This document shows positions 1-9,197 of a stretch of DNA of 64,000 nucleotides, piece after piece. The notes below the pieces were generated by a model, which saw only the letters and a program-made list of their open reading frames with translations, was not told the DNA's origin and searched no databases. Source of the stretch: Pseudomonas orientalis (GTDB lineage Bacteria > Pseudomonadota > Gammaproteobacteria > Pseudomonadales > Pseudomonadaceae); the NCBI RefSeq assembly GCF_001439815.1, contig NZ_JYLM01000001.1, positions 868,001 to 932,000 of the forward strand, in the 5' to 3' direction. The stretch's first letter is position 1; every line of letters begins with the position of its first letter. Made by a program: the position numbers and the translations under genes.

Positions 1-64
1 TCGAACATTCGGGTCAGGTCTCCAGCACGGGAGGCCATCTTCTCATGCTTCAAGCAATCAAGTT

Positions 65-93
65 GAACGATGGTCAATGGTGTTTTCTCTAAA
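65..93 (+). promoter_or_regulatory. Possible AlgU (sigma-22) type promoter
   Basis: GAACGA, a 17-base spacer, then TCTAAA. This resembles the AlgU/RpoE consensus (GAACTT, 16-17 bases, TCTGA). It lies 30 bases upstream of the first small ORF and would drive both small ORFs that follow. Inference from pattern only. Confidence 0.35.
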
Positions 94-122
94 CCCCTGA
101 AGCCATCATGAGGTAAGCCATC

Positions 123-302
123 ATGTCCGAACACAAGCAACCGCCGCCCGGCACGCCCGATCCCGATCGCACGCCCGGTGAAGAGGAGCGCGATAACGAT
201 GCGCTGCGCCCTAACGATCCGGCCGAGCGCCAGAACAACGACGACGTGGAACAGGCCGAACACGACCTGGAAAACCTCCACGACAAAGCCCGTCCGCTGT
301 AA
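123..302 (+). CDS. Small hypothetical disordered protein (59 aa)
   Basis: I do not recognise a function. The product is rich in Pro, Asp, Glu, Asn and Arg, has no hydrophobic stretch, and should be soluble and mostly disordered with a short amphipathic tail. It starts at the ATG at 123 and ends at 302. A second small ORF of similar character starts 14 bases later, so the two are probably co-transcribed, possibly from an AlgU-like promoter at 65-93. A stress-related role is only a guess from that promoter. The ORF is judged real because it is followed by a ribosome-binding site, a second ORF and a terminator in order. Confidence 0.6.
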   Translation: MSEHKQPPPGTPDPDRTPGEEERDNDALRPNDPAERQNNDDVEQAEHDLENLHDKARPL

Positions 303-316
303 GCAAGGAGGTCTTT

Positions 317-526
317 ATGAGCAATCCCCCGAACGGCCCGCGCTCCGACGAACATGCCACTGGCAAGGATGAGCTGGGATTCGATCCCGATTCACCGGAT
401 GTGGCTGACCCGCAGGTTGATCCCATCGGCCCGGCCGTTGCGCCATTGGACGAGAAAAAGCAGCACAAACAAAAGCAAGCGGAAAAAAAGCCGCCCTACG
501 ATCCGTTGGGCGACTTGAAGAAGTGA
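317..526 (+). CDS. Small hypothetical disordered protein (69 aa)
   Basis: Function unknown. An AGGAGG ribosome-binding site sits at the ideal distance before the ATG, which strongly supports translation. The N-terminal half is acidic and Pro/Asp rich; the C-terminal half is Lys/Gln rich and ends in a Pro-Tyr-Asp-Pro-Leu-Gly segment. There is no signal peptide or membrane segment. It directly follows the 59-aa ORF and is followed by a strong hairpin terminator at 530-552, so the two form a two-gene unit. Confidence 0.65.
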   Translation: MSNPPNGPRSDEHATGKDELGFDPDSPDVADPQVDPIGPAVAPLDEKKQHKQKQAEKKPPYDPLGDLKK

Positions 527-529
527 ACC

Positions 530-552
530 AAGCCCCGCCATGTGCGGGGCTT
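530..552. terminator. Bidirectional intrinsic terminator
   Basis: AAGCCCCGC, a 5-base loop, GCGGGGCTT, followed by a T-rich run on the + strand. It lies between the convergent small ORF (ends 526) and the minus-strand gene that ends at 556, and can serve both. Confidence 0.8.
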
Positions 553-555
553 TGT

Positions 556-792
556 TTATTTTGGAGGGTTCCAGCTCACGTCGGTGATGCCGTATTTTTC
601 CGCCCAGGGCCGGGTGGTTTTTTTCACCTGCTCGTGCCCCACGCGACCAACGCGGCTGACGTGCGCGATATCGGCATCGACGGCCGCCCAATGCCAGGCT
701 TCGGTACTGTTCATCACCTCGGCGCGCACGACGAAAGACTTGGGTTTACCGTGTAATTGATAGTTGATGGTGTAGATTTTAGCGGTACTCAT
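556..792 (-). CDS. Small conserved hypothetical protein (78 aa), possibly DUF6555
   Basis: The product has the look of a small, Pseudomonas-restricted cytosolic family (my recollection is DUF6555, not verified). It opens with alternating hydrophobic beta-like residues around a Tyr-x-Leu-His-Gly segment, followed by a helix with Ala-Trp-His-Trp-Ala and a basic C-terminal half. The start is set by GGGAGG seven to eight bases before the ATG at 792; the longer frame up to 855 has no such signal. It is monocistronic and shares a terminator with the convergent small ORF. No function can be assigned. Confidence 0.7.
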   Translation of the reverse strand: MSTAKIYTINYQLHGKPKSFVVRAEVMNSTEAWHWAAVDADIAHVSRVGRVGHEQVKKTTRPWAEKYGITDVSWNPPK

Positions 793-946
793 GTTGCCTC
801 CCTGTCTTGTTATAGATGGATAGGCTGGCGCGCGTAAAGGTTCATTCAAAATCACAATTCGCCTCCAGGCGCGGCAGAGTGGCGCCTCAAGAGTATTGCG
901 CTAGAGCCTTCGCTGAACCGTTTCTTGTCCATTTTGGTGCAAATTC

Positions 947-979
947 GTTCGAACTTTTTGCTGGCGCCAAGGTTCGAAC
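947..979. promoter_or_regulatory. Two copies of palindrome GTTCGAAC upstream of the barrel gene
   Basis: GTTCGAAC occurs at 947-954 and 972-979, 25 bases apart start to start, the second inside the 10-base palindrome GGTTCGAACC. The first overlaps an exact GAACTT (951-956), the AlgU -35 hexamer, but I find no good matching -10. An operator pair or promoter element is possible; not proven. Confidence 0.3.
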
Positions 980-1023
980 CGATTCCTGAATACTTTGCCC
1001 ACTCAAAAATGGAGAAGTAAACG

Positions 1024-1776
1024 ATGTCCAAACTATTCGGAAAATTCCTCAAGAACGCCTCTTGGCTGGCCCTGGTGGCGACGCCAACCGTGGTGTTCGC
1101 GGCACCGTCCACCGACCCGATTTCCACCTTCGGGATCCTCGGCAGCTATAACGACTTCAAACTTGAAGGCGGTAGCGACAGCGACAAGGACCACATGCCC
1201 GAGGCGGGCCTTTTCTACAACTTCGGCAACAAGCTCACCGCCGAATCCGGTTTCATTTACCAGGCCGGTATCGAGGCCAAGTACGGTGAGAAAAGTGATA
1301 ACAAACTCAAGGAGGGCCAGGCCGACCTCGACCTCGGCTGGCGTGCCGCCCTGGACGCACGCAACTTCGTCGACGTGATCGTCGGCGGTGGCTACACCTG
1401 GACCCGTTATGAGCCGGACACCAATGGCTACGACCTGAAGCTCACCAACAAGTCGCCGTTCGCCAAGGCGGCCCTGGGCTACAACCACCAGTTCGATGAC
1501 ATGACCCTGCGCGTTGAAGCCGGCGCCCGTCATACCATCGATGGCCGCGCCAGACTCAAGGTGGACGGCGTCGGCAGCGACAGTGTGGACCTCAAGGACC
1601 GCACCAACCCTTACGCCGAAGTCAGCCTGCTGATGAACCAGAAGGGTAACCTGCCGGTGATGGCGGGCTTGTACTACACCCGCACCGAATACAAGCTCGA
1701 TGACGATTCCTATGTGGCCGACAATACCAAGCTCAAGCGTGATGAGTATGGTTTCAAGGTCGGTATCGCGTTCTGA
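1024..1776 (+). CDS. Outer-membrane beta-barrel protein (250 aa)
   Basis: The N-terminus is a signal peptide with a basic start, a hydrophobic core and a Val-Phe-Ala cleavage motif near residue 26. The mature part shows alternating hydrophobic and polar residues in many short strands with Gly and aromatic residues, and ends in an aromatic Phe as the barrel-assembly machinery prefers. About 225 mature residues would fit an 8-10 stranded barrel. GGAG lies about 10 bases before the ATG. It is a single gene with its own terminator. The general family (OmpA/OmpW-like or autotransporter-barrel-like) cannot be fixed by eye, and neither can the substrate. Confidence 0.8.
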   Translation: MSKLFGKFLKNASWLALVATPTVVFAAPSTDPISTFGILGSYNDFKLEGGSDSDKDHMPEAGLFYNFGNKLTAESGFIYQAGIEAKYGEKSDNKLKEGQADLDLGWRAALDARNFVDVIVGGGYTWTRYEPDTNGYDLKLTNKSPFAKAALGYNHQFDDMTLRVEAGARHTIDGRARLKVDGVGSDSVDLKDRTNPYAEVSLLMNQKGNLPVMAGLYYTRTEYKLDDDSYVADNTKLKRDEYGFKVGIAF

Positions 1777-1792
1777 CACTGTTGCACCGTAA

Positions 1793-1823
1793 AAAACGCC
1801 CCGGACCTTCGGGGCGTTTTTTT
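1793..1823 (+). terminator. Intrinsic terminator of the barrel gene
   Basis: AAAACGCCCCG, a 6-base loop, CGGGGCGTTTT and further T residues, 17 bases after the stop codon. Confidence 0.9.
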
Positions 1824-1830
1824 AACTGTT

Positions 1831-1965
1831 GATCGTTCCCTCGCTCCGCGTGGGAATGCATCCCGTGACGCTCTGCGTCACCATTGCGCAAGTGCCTGAT
1901 TTCTCTCTGAAGGCAGGACGCGGAGCGTCCAGAGTGGCATTCCCACGCAGAGCGTCGGAACGATC
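1831..1965. repeat. Long imperfect inverted repeat, about 135 bp
   Basis: The ends, GATCGTTCC at 1831 and GGAACGATC ending at 1965, are perfect complements, and about 29 bases at each end pair with a few mismatches. Two smaller hairpins lie inside: GACGCTCTGCGTC (1867-1879) and GGACGC-GGA-GCGTCC (1916-1930). There is no ORF. It resembles the non-coding dispersed repeats known from P. fluorescens genomes and lies between the barrel gene terminator and the end of the toxin-antitoxin unit. Confidence 0.75.
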
Positions 1966-2013
1966 ATGTAAACAGGGTGTAAACCTATTCCAGTACGAGA
2001 CAGCGGTTGCAGG

Positions 2014-2328
2014 TCAGCCCAGTGCGGCAAGTTGCGCCACGGTCTCGGGAAAACGCGCCACCAGCCGTATCAGCGTGGCTGCCTGTGCATTTGGCTTGGC
2101 CCGGCCTTGTTCCCAGTTCTCCAGGGTGCGGGTGTTGGTACGCAGGTACATGGCGAATACCGCGCGGGACAGGTTGAGTTGCTGGCGTACGGCGATCACC
2201 TCGTCAGCGGTGAGTGGCGCCAGCTTGTTGAGGTGGACTTTGTGGGTGCGCAGGGTGATTTTGCCCTGGCGTTCATCAGCCAGGGCGTCAAAGCCTTCGA
2301 CCAGTTCGGAAAAGATGTCACGTTTCAT
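2014..2328 (-). CDS. HigA/XRE-like helix-turn-helix antitoxin (104 aa)
   Basis: Predicted antitoxin and autoregulator of the toxin encoded just upstream. The C-terminal half holds an XRE-type helix-turn-helix: a segment starting Leu-Thr-Ala-Asp-Glu-Val, then a recognition helix region with Arg-Thr-Leu-Glu-Asn-Trp-Glu-Gln-Gly, the usual signature of HigA-like antitoxins. The N-terminal part is charged, as expected for the toxin-binding region. The ATG at 2328 lies inside the toxin gene's last codons (11-base overlap), pointing to translational coupling. Order toxin first, antitoxin second is that of HigBA modules. Confidence 0.85.
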   Translation of the reverse strand: MKRDIFSELVEGFDALADERQGKITLRTHKVHLNKLAPLTADEVIAVRQQLNLSRAVFAMYLRTNTRTLENWEQGRAKPNAQAATLIRLVARFPETVAQLAALG

Positions 2329-2668
2329 TGTGTATTCTCGCTTTGATTTCCCTGTCCAGCATGTGTTTAAGGGCTTTCTTGTGCTGCGGTGCCAGGTCGC
2401 TCTGTTCGTGTTTGCCGTACAAAGTGAATAACCAGAATTGCGTGCCGCCTGACCACCAGTAATAAATGACCCGCAGGCCACCGCGTTTGCCTTTGTTTCG
2501 TCGCTCATCGACGAAGCGAACCTTGCGTAACCCTCCCGTTCCCTCGATCACGTCTCCTGCTTGCGGGTTTTTCATCAACTCCTGTTGAAAACCGTGGAAA
2601 AGCTCGTCACTCAAATAGTCCTTGCGATGCCGCTCGAAGGGCGGCAGTTCGATAAATAGAGCATCCAT
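2318..2668 (-). CDS. RelE/HigB-type toxin of a type II toxin-antitoxin pair (116 aa)
   Basis: Probable mRNA-cleaving toxin of the RelE superfamily. It shows the family's central Lys-Gly-Lys-Arg-Gly-Gly-Leu-Arg-Val-Ile-Tyr-Tyr strand and a following Leu-Tyr-Gly-Lys stretch, then a C-terminal helix rich in Lys and His. I chose the ATG at 2668, giving a family-typical length; an upstream TTG at 2719 would add 17 residues but has no clear ribosome-binding site. Toxin gene first and an 11-base overlap with the antitoxin fit HigBA organisation. Target and activity are inferred from the family. Confidence 0.85.
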   Translation of the reverse strand: MDALFIELPPFERHRKDYLSDELFHGFQQELMKNPQAGDVIEGTGGLRKVRFVDERRNKGKRGGLRVIYYWWSGGTQFWLFTLYGKHEQSDLAPQHKKALKHMLDREIKARIHNET

Positions 2669-2857
2669 ATTCTCTACGTAGCCTGCGTATAGTTTGGTGG
2701 CCCACTCGCTCTGGGTCAAGCGGCCCAGCTGTGGGAACTTTCTTAAAACGCAAACACCATAGGGCCCTTTCCAGCGGGGAGATGCCAGAGGAGGAGGTAT
2801 ATCAAGAAGGAAAAGTCAGCGAGCAGGGAAGGGAAAAAACAGGCCTTGCAAACGCAA

Positions 2858-2879
2858 AACGGCGCCCAAAGGCGCCGTT
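2858..2879 (-). terminator. Terminator of the nuo operon
   Basis: AACGGCGCC, a 4-base loop, GGCGCCGTT, followed on the minus strand by T-rich sequence, 26 bases after the nuoN stop. Confidence 0.85.
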
Positions 2880-2904
2880 CTGTTGACTGCATCAACCTAA
2901 GCGA

Positions 2905-4368
2905 TCAAACCCCCAGCACCGCATGCTGCACCAGGGTGAGCAACGGTTGCGGGTACACGCCCAGGAAGAACGCGAGCAGGGCGATGGCCAGCAGCATCAC
3001 GCCGCCTGCCTTCTGTTCCCAATGCAGCTCGGCATCCACACGGCGCAGGTTTGGCTCGATCAGGTACAGGGTGACCATCACGCGCAGGTAATAGAACACG
3101 CCGATGGCCGAGCCCAGTACCAGGGACGCAACCAGCCACCACTCGTGGGCTTCGACGCCGGTTGCCACGATGTAGAACTTGCCGATAAAGCCGGCCGTCA
3201 GCGGGATACCCGCCAGCGACAGCATCATCACGGTGAGCACGGCGGTCAGGTACGGACGGCGCCAGAACAGGCCGCGGTATTCGTACAGGGCGTCGGCGTC
3301 ACGGCCTTTGTACGGCGAGGACATCAGGGTGATTACACCGAACGCGCCGAGGCTGGTGATCACGTAGGTGACCAGGTACACGCCGATGGCCTCCACGGCC
3401 AGGCCCTTGCTCGCCACCAGGGCGATCAGCAGGTAGCCGAAGTGGGCGATGGACGAATAACCCAGCAGACGCTTGAGGTTGTTCTGGGTCAGCGCCAGCA
3501 GGTTGCCGAACAGGATCGACGCAATGGCGATCACGGTCAGCACGTCGCTCAGCACGCCGGTGTTGGCGGCAGGGGAGATCTGGAACAGACGCACCATCAC
3601 CGCAAACACCGCCACTTTCGAGGCAGTTGCCAGGAACGCGGCCACCGGCGCCGGGGCGCCTTCGTACACGTCCGGGGTCCACAGGTGGAACGGCACCAGC
3701 GACAGCTTGAACGCCAGGCCGATCAACATCATCGCCAGGCCCAACTGGGCGATTGGCGCCGGGCTGTTGGTGGCGGCCAGGGCGTGACCGATACCGGTGA
3801 AGCTCAGGCTGCCGGCTTCGGCGTAAAGCAGGGCCATACCGAACAACAGGAACGCGGAACCTGCGGCCGACAGCACCATGTACTTGATGCCGGCTTCCAG
3901 CGAGCGCTTGTTGAAGAAGGCGTACGCCACCAGGCCGTAGGTCGGGATCGACAGCAGTTCCAGGCCGATGAACAAGCCGGCCAGGTGCTGCGCGCTGACC
4001 AGCACGATACCGCCGGCCGCCGCCAGCAGGATCAACAGGTACAGCTCTTCCTTGTTGCCTGGGTAGCCGGTGCCGCCTTCGCCAAGGTAAGCGTGGGCGA
4101 GGGTGACGCAGGCCAGGGTCGCGACCAGAATCAGCGCGATGTACAGCAACGCGAAGTCATCGATCATCATCAATGGCGTAACCGCCAGCGGCGCGACCTT
4201 GAGGGCCGGGATAATCGACAGCAGGGCCAGGTTGAGACCGGCACAGGACAGCAGGAACGTTTGCGAATGATTGCGGCGCCAGGCGATCGCCAGCATCACC
4301 ACCACAATGGTGAGGCTGGTGATCAGCAGCGGCGCAAGCGCGATAAAGTGTTGGATCGTGAATTCCAT
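2905..4368 (-). CDS. nuoN: NADH-quinone oxidoreductase subunit N
   Basis: Antiporter-like membrane subunit of complex I. The 487-residue product is almost entirely transmembrane helices, with the Mrp-antiporter-like core including [14 protein letters not shown], where the buried Lys belongs to the proton path. The start is the ATG at 4368; a longer in-frame extension runs back into nuoM and is not needed for family length. It is the last gene of the operon, 7 bases after nuoM, and is followed by a strong terminator. Confidence 0.97.
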   Translation of the reverse strand: MEFTIQHFIALAPLLITSLTIVVVMLAIAWRRNHSQTFLLSCAGLNLALLSIIPALKVAPLAVTPLMMIDDFALLYIALILVATLACVTLAHAYLGEGGTGYPGNKEELYLLILLAAAGGIVLVSAQHLAGLFIGLELLSIPTYGLVAYAFFNKRSLEAGIKYMVLSAAGSAFLLFGMALLYAEAGSLSFTGIGHALAATNSPAPIAQLGLAMMLIGLAFKLSLVPFHLWTPDVYEGAPAPVAAFLATASKVAVFAVMVRLFQISPAANTGVLSDVLTVIAIASILFGNLLALTQNNLKRLLGYSSIAHFGYLLIALVASKGLAVEAIGVYLVTYVITSLGAFGVITLMSSPYKGRDADALYEYRGLFWRRPYLTAVLTVMMLSLAGIPLTAGFIGKFYIVATGVEAHEWWLVASLVLGSAIGVFYYLRVMVTLYLIEPNLRRVDAELHWEQKAGGVMLLAIALLAFFLGVYPQPLLTLVQHAVLGV

Positions 4369-4375
4369 AGCGCTC

Positions 4376-5908
4376 TTACCGGGCCGAAGCGAGTTGAGAG
4401 AAGGCGGTGCCGAACCACTGCTGCACGCCATGCATCGTCGCGGCAGAAGTGTCCAGGAACGGTTGCGGGTATACGCCGATGTAGATCAGCAATACCGCAA
4501 GGCCGAGCACCATGATCAGTTCGCGAGCATCCATCCCTTGCAGGACGGTGTCGGACTTGGCCGGGCCGAAGTAGGCGCGGTGGATCATGATCAGCGAGTA
4601 GACCGAACCGAACACCAGGCCGGAGGTGGCAATGGCGCTGATCCACGGCGTTTGCACGAAGGCACCCATCAGGATCAGGAACTCGCCGATGAAGTTACCG
4701 GTACCCGGCAAGCCCAGGGACGCGGCGGCGAAGAACAGGCTGATCGCCGGCAGGTACGCGATGCGCGACCACACGCCACCCATTTCACGCATGTCACGGG
4801 TATGCAGGCGCTCATACAGCTGGCCACTGAGGATAAACAGCGCAGCGGCCGACACACCGTGGGCCAACATCTGGATCACCGCGCCTTGCAGCGCCAGTTG
4901 GCTGCCGGAGTAGATGCCGATCAGTACGAAACCCATGTGGGAAACGGACGAGAAGGCAATCAGGCGCTTGATGTCGGTTTGGGCGAAAGCCAGGAACGCA
5001 CCGTAGAAGATCCCGATCAGACCCAAGGTCATGGCGATCGGCGCAAATTCGGCCGAGGCATTCGGGAACAGCGGCAGGGCGAAACGCAGCAGGCCGTAGG
5101 CAGCGGTTTTCAGCAGGATACCGGCCAGGTCCACGGAGCCGGCAGTCGGCGCCTGGGCGTGAGCGTCAGGCAGCCAGGAGTGGAACGGCACCACCGGCAG
5201 CTTCACCGCGAACGCGATGAAGAAGCCCAACATCAGGATGTACTCGGTGGTCAGGGACATCTTGGTCTTCAACAGGTCGGCGTAGTTGAAGGTAATCACG
5301 CCGGTGTTGTTGAAGTTGACCAGTACCAGGCCCAGGATCGCCACCAACATGATCAGGCCGGAAGCCTGGGTGAAGATGAAGAACTTGGTCGCCGCGTAGA
5401 TCCGGGTTTTCTTGCCGTCCGAAGAACTGTGACCCCAGAGCGCGATGAGGAAGTACATCGGCACCAGCATCATTTCCCAGAAGAAGAAGAACATGAACAG
5501 GTCCAGCGCCAGGAACACGCCGACAACGCCGCCCAGGATCCACATCAGGTTCAGGTGGAAGAAGCCCACGTGACGCTGGATCTCTTTCCACGAGCAGAGT
5601 ACCGAGAGGATACCCAGCAGGCCGGTCAACAGGATCATCAACAGCGACAGGCCGTCGAGGGCCAGGTGCACGTTGATGCCGAAGCGCTGGATCCACACGT
5701 GCTTGAATTCAAGCGCGAAGGTCGGATCGACGCCCGGTGCCGGAGCGAATGAATAGTCACCGTGGGCCCACAGCCAGAGGCCGAGCGCAAGTTCCAGGGA
5801 CATGGTCAGCAACGCAATCCAGCGGGGGAGGGTGGCGCCGAAGCGTTCACCCATCCAGCAGAGCAGGCCGCCGATAAAGGGGATCAGGATTAGCCAGGGC
5901 AGAATCAT
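4376..5908 (-). CDS. nuoM: NADH-quinone oxidoreductase subunit M
   Basis: Second antiporter-like, proton-pumping membrane subunit of complex I, 510 residues, about 14 predicted helices. The conserved [16 protein letters not shown] segment carries the central Lys. A Glu within the hydrophobic Phe-Phe-Phe-Trp-Glu-Met-Met helix matches the conserved charged residue of this subunit. Start ATG at 5908; the 15-residue upstream extension lacks a signal. It follows nuoL after 55 bases and precedes nuoN by 7. Confidence 0.97.
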   Translation of the reverse strand: MILPWLILIPFIGGLLCWMGERFGATLPRWIALLTMSLELALGLWLWAHGDYSFAPAPGVDPTFALEFKHVWIQRFGINVHLALDGLSLLMILLTGLLGILSVLCSWKEIQRHVGFFHLNLMWILGGVVGVFLALDLFMFFFFWEMMLVPMYFLIALWGHSSSDGKKTRIYAATKFFIFTQASGLIMLVAILGLVLVNFNNTGVITFNYADLLKTKMSLTTEYILMLGFFIAFAVKLPVVPFHSWLPDAHAQAPTAGSVDLAGILLKTAAYGLLRFALPLFPNASAEFAPIAMTLGLIGIFYGAFLAFAQTDIKRLIAFSSVSHMGFVLIGIYSGSQLALQGAVIQMLAHGVSAAALFILSGQLYERLHTRDMREMGGVWSRIAYLPAISLFFAAASLGLPGTGNFIGEFLILMGAFVQTPWISAIATSGLVFGSVYSLIMIHRAYFGPAKSDTVLQGMDARELIMVLGLAVLLIYIGVYPQPFLDTSAATMHGVQQWFGTAFSQLASAR

Positions 5909-5963
5909 GACGGGCTCGTTTCCTTTCGCAAGTTCGCAAAGTACGCAGTGCACTTAAACATAG

Positions 5964-7817
5964 TCAGACCGCTACCACGACGATGGCGCCGATCACCAGG
6001 ACGGCACCCGCCGCCATTGAAGCTGCATACCAACGCAATTGCCCGGTCTCGCTGCGGCTCAGGGCGGTGTGACCGGCCTTGGCGGCACGCGGGATCAAAC
6101 CGATGGTCTGGTCGAGCGGATCTTTACGCAGTACATGGCTGATGGCGAGGTAAGGCTTGACGAACAATTTGTCGTAGAGCCAATCAAAGCCCCAGGCGGC
6201 GAACCACCAGGCCGACAGGAAGCGCCCGATGCCACTGTTGGCAACCGCCGTCACGAAGCGACGCTTGCCGAGGAACAGCAGGGCCGCGAGCAGGATACCG
6301 GCAATGGCGATGGCACCCGAGGCGATTTCCAGGCTGTGCTTGTCCGCGCCGCCGGCATGGCCGACGCTTTCAGGCAGCACACCGGCCAGTGGCGGGGTGA
6401 TCAGGGCGCCGATGAAGGTCGACAGCACGATCAGCACCGACAGCGGCAGCCAGTGGGAGATGCCGTGGCCTGCGTGCGCTTCGGTCTTGGCTTCACCGTG
6501 GAAGGTGATGAAGATCAGACGGAAGGTGTACAGCGAGGTCATGAACGCACCCACCAGGCCTGCGTAGAGCAGGTTCTGGTTACCGCTGGCGAAGGCTTCC
6601 CAGAGGATTTCGTCCTTGGAGTAGAAACCGGCGGTCACCAACGGCAGGGCGGCGAGGGCGGCGCCACCGACGATGAAGCTGGCGTAGGCCAGCGGCAGTT
6701 TCTTCCACAGGCCGCCCATCTTGAAGATGTTCTGCTCATGGTGGCAGGCCACGATCACCGCACCGGAAGCGAGGAACAGCAGCGCCTTGAAGAAGGCGTG
6801 GGTCATCAGGTGGAAAATCGCCGCGTCCCAGGCACCCACGCCCAGGGCCAGGAACATGTAGCCGATCTGGCTCATGGTCGAGTAGGCGAGGATCCGCTTG
6901 ATGTCGGTCTGCACCAGCGCGGCGAAGCCGGCCAGTACCAGGGTCACGCCACCGACCACGCCCACCAGGTGCAGGATATCCGGCGCCAGGGTGAACAGGC
7001 CGTGGGTACGCGCGATCAGGTAGACACCGGCGGTCACCATGGTCGCGGCGTGGATCAGTGCCGACACCGGGGTAGGGCCGGCCATCGCATCCGCCAGCCA
7101 GGTCTGCAGCGGCAGTTGCGCCGATTTACCGACGGCGCCACCCAGCAGCATCAGGGTCGCCAGGGTGATCCAGAAGTCGCCGACCTGGAATTTCTGCGGT
7201 GCCAGCACCAGCAGTTCCTGGATGTTCAGCGTGCCCACCTGTTGGAACAGGATGAACAGGCCGATGGCCATGAACACGTCGCCGATGCGCGTGACGATAA
7301 ACGCCTTGAGCGCGGCGTTGCCGTTATTGCGGTTGCTGTAGTAGAAACCGATCAACAGGTACGAGCACAGGCCCACGCCTTCCCAGCCGAAGTACAGGAA
7401 CAACAGGTTATCGCCGAGCACCAGGAACAGCATGCTGGCGATAAACAGGTTGGTGTACGAGAAGAAGCGCGAGTAGCCCGCTTCACCACGCATGTACCAG
7501 GACGCGAACAGGTGGATCAAAAAGCCCACACCCACCACCACGCCGAGCATGGTGATCGACAGGCCGTCGACATAGAGGGCGAAGTTGGGCTTGAAGCCTT
7601 CCACCGACATCCATTGCCACAGCACCAGGGTGTAGTGACCGCCTTCGGGCGGCGCCACGTTGAATTGCCAGATGACGTAGGCGGCCACGATCGCCGACAG
7701 GCCAATCGAGCCAACGCCGATCAGGGCCGAGAGGTTTTCCGACCAGCGTCCACGGGAGAACGACAGCAGCAGGAAACCGATCAGGGGAAATACGAAAGTC
7801 AGAAAGATCATGTTCAT
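5964..7817 (-). CDS. nuoL: NADH-quinone oxidoreductase subunit L
   Basis: Largest antiporter-like membrane subunit of complex I, 617 residues, with the C-terminal lateral helix that runs along the membrane arm. Visible hallmarks are [15 protein letters not shown] and [14 protein letters not shown], the latter next to the key Lys. Its start overlaps the nuoK stop by 4 bases, so translation is likely coupled. Confidence 0.97.
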   Translation of the reverse strand: MNMIFLTFVFPLIGFLLLSFSRGRWSENLSALIGVGSIGLSAIVAAYVIWQFNVAPPEGGHYTLVLWQWMSVEGFKPNFALYVDGLSITMLGVVVGVGFLIHLFASWYMRGEAGYSRFFSYTNLFIASMLFLVLGDNLLFLYFGWEGVGLCSYLLIGFYYSNRNNGNAALKAFIVTRIGDVFMAIGLFILFQQVGTLNIQELLVLAPQKFQVGDFWITLATLMLLGGAVGKSAQLPLQTWLADAMAGPTPVSALIHAATMVTAGVYLIARTHGLFTLAPDILHLVGVVGGVTLVLAGFAALVQTDIKRILAYSTMSQIGYMFLALGVGAWDAAIFHLMTHAFFKALLFLASGAVIVACHHEQNIFKMGGLWKKLPLAYASFIVGGAALAALPLVTAGFYSKDEILWEAFASGNQNLLYAGLVGAFMTSLYTFRLIFITFHGEAKTEAHAGHGISHWLPLSVLIVLSTFIGALITPPLAGVLPESVGHAGGADKHSLEIASGAIAIAGILLAALLFLGKRRFVTAVANSGIGRFLSAWWFAAWGFDWLYDKLFVKPYLAISHVLRKDPLDQTIGLIPRAAKAGHTALSRSETGQLRWYAASMAAGAVLVIGAIVVVAV

Positions 7818-8122
7818 CCGCGCATCTCACTGGCAGCGTCGATATCAAGCGTGTGGAAGCGACGGTACAGCTGCAGCAGGATCGCCAGGCCAATACTGGC
7901 TTCGGCGGCTGCCAGGCTGATCACCAGGATGAACATGACTTGTCCATCCGGCTGGCCCCAACGTGCGCCTGCCACGATGAACGCCAGTGCCGCAGCGTTC
8001 ATCATGATTTCCAGGCTCATCAACACGAACAGAATGTTACGGCGCACCATCAGGCCGACCAGGCCAAGGCAGAACAGGATGCCGGCGACCGCCAGACCAT
8101 GCTCCAAGGGGATAGCAGGCAT
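7814..8122 (-). CDS. nuoK: NADH-quinone oxidoreductase subunit K
   Basis: Small three-helix membrane subunit of complex I (102 residues). The two conserved buried Glu residues are visible in Met-Ser-Leu-Glu-Ile-Met-Met-Asn and Ala-Ala-Ala-Glu-Ala-Ser-Ile-Gly. Two ATGs lie 6 bases apart. I chose 8122 because AAGGAG then sits 8 bases away and the length matches the family; the ATG at 8128 would overlap the nuoJ stop by 4 bases and add Met-Thr. It overlaps nuoL by 4 bases. Confidence 0.95.
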   Translation of the reverse strand: MPAIPLEHGLAVAGILFCLGLVGLMVRRNILFVLMSLEIMMNAAALAFIVAGARWGQPDGQVMFILVISLAAAEASIGLAILLQLYRRFHTLDIDAASEMRG

Positions 8123-8124
8123 CG

Positions 8125-8628
8125 TCATTGCTCCTTGGCTTCGTTGCGGCCCAAGTGGAAGGCGGTGATGGCTGCGGCGAGCAGCAGCATCGAAGCCAGT
8201 TCGACCACCAGCAGGTACGGGCCGAACAGGCTGATGCCCACGGCTTTCGCGTCCACGGTGGTGTGGCCGATGGCCTGGCCGCTCTGGTGAGCGAACAGCA
8301 CATACAGCAGTTCACCCAGCAGCAATGCTGCGAGGACAACCGGGCCGAGCCAGATGCCGGGCTTGAGCCAGACGCGCTCCTGGGCGACCGAAGCCGGCCC
8401 CAGGTTGAGCATCATCACCACAAACACGAACAGCACCATGATGGCGCCGGCGTAGGCGATCACTTCCAGCACACCGGCGAACGGTGCGCCGAGTGCGAAA
8501 AAGGTCATGGCCACGGCGATCAGCGAAATGATCAGGTAGAGCAGGGCGTGCACGGGGTTGGTGTTGGTGATCACGCGAAGCGTGGACACCACTGCAATAC
8601 CCGATGCGAAATAGAAAGCGAATTCCAT
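8125..8628 (-). CDS. nuoJ: NADH-quinone oxidoreductase subunit J
   Basis: Five-helix membrane subunit of complex I, 167 residues. It contains the conserved [16 protein letters not shown] helix, whose bulged region is implicated in coupling quinone reduction to proton movement. It is 9 bases downstream of nuoI and runs into the nuoK ribosome-binding site. The C-terminus ends in a short charged tail. Confidence 0.96.
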   Translation of the reverse strand: MEFAFYFASGIAVVSTLRVITNTNPVHALLYLIISLIAVAMTFFALGAPFAGVLEVIAYAGAIMVLFVFVVMMLNLGPASVAQERVWLKPGIWLGPVVLAALLLGELLYVLFAHQSGQAIGHTTVDAKAVGISLFGPYLLVVELASMLLLAAAITAFHLGRNEAKEQ

Positions 8629-8637
8629 CTTTCTTCC

Positions 8638-9186
8638 TTAAGGCAGCAAGCTCTTCACGTTGATCGGCTCGGCTTCGTTTTGTGCGGCGCCTTTCGGCTT
8701 GCCCGCAACGGCCATACCTGCAACACGATAGAAGTTGTAATCAGGGTTTTTACCGGGACCGGAGATCAGCAGATCTTCCTTCTCGTACACCAGGTCCTGA
8801 CGTTTGAACTCGGCCATCTCGAAATCCGGCGTGAGCTGGATCGCGGTGGTCGGGCAGGCTTCCTCGCAGAGGCCGCAGAAAATGCAGCGCGAGAAGTTGA
8901 TGCGGAAGAAGTCCGGGTACCAGCGACCGTCTTCGGTTTCAGCTTTCTGCAGGGAGATGCAACCCACCGGACACGCCACGGCGCACAGGTTGCAGGCAAC
9001 GCAACGCTCTTCGCCATCGGGGTCGCGGGTCAGCACGATACGGCCGCGATAGCGCGGCGGCAGGTACACCGCTTCTTCCGGGTATTGCAGGGTGTCGCGT
9101 TTGCGAAAGCCGTGACCGAACACCATCACCAGGCTTCGCAATTGGGTACCGGTACCCTTAACGATGTCGCCAATATATTTGAACAT
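8638..9186 (-). CDS. nuoI: NADH-quinone oxidoreductase subunit I
   Basis: Ferredoxin-like subunit that holds two 4Fe-4S clusters (N6a and N6b) on the electron path to the quinone site. Both CxxCxxCxxxCP motifs are complete: Cys62, 65, 68, 72 and Cys101, 104, 107, 111. Length 182 residues, standard for Pseudomonas. It lies between nuoH (11 bases upstream) and nuoJ (9 bases downstream). Confidence 0.97.
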   Translation of the reverse strand: MFKYIGDIVKGTGTQLRSLVMVFGHGFRKRDTLQYPEEAVYLPPRYRGRIVLTRDPDGEERCVACNLCAVACPVGCISLQKAETEDGRWYPDFFRINFSRCIFCGLCEEACPTTAIQLTPDFEMAEFKRQDLVYEKEDLLISGPGKNPDYNFYRVAGMAVAGKPKGAAQNEAEPINVKSLLP

Positions 9187-9197
9187 GGGTCAAATCC

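Noticed and set aside
970..982. GGTTCGAACC, similar to a tRNA T-arm
   Set aside because: No acceptor stem, anticodon arm or CCA can be built around it; treated as a palindrome.
852..1127. 91-codon minus-strand ORF over the barrel promoter
   Set aside because: It covers the start of the barrel gene on the other strand and has no supporting signal.
2923..8168. Very long plus-strand open frames (up to 709 codons) opposite nuoN, nuoM and nuoL
   Set aside because: They are antisense shadows of GC-rich genes, rich in His, Gln and Arg with no family resemblance and no ribosome-binding sites.
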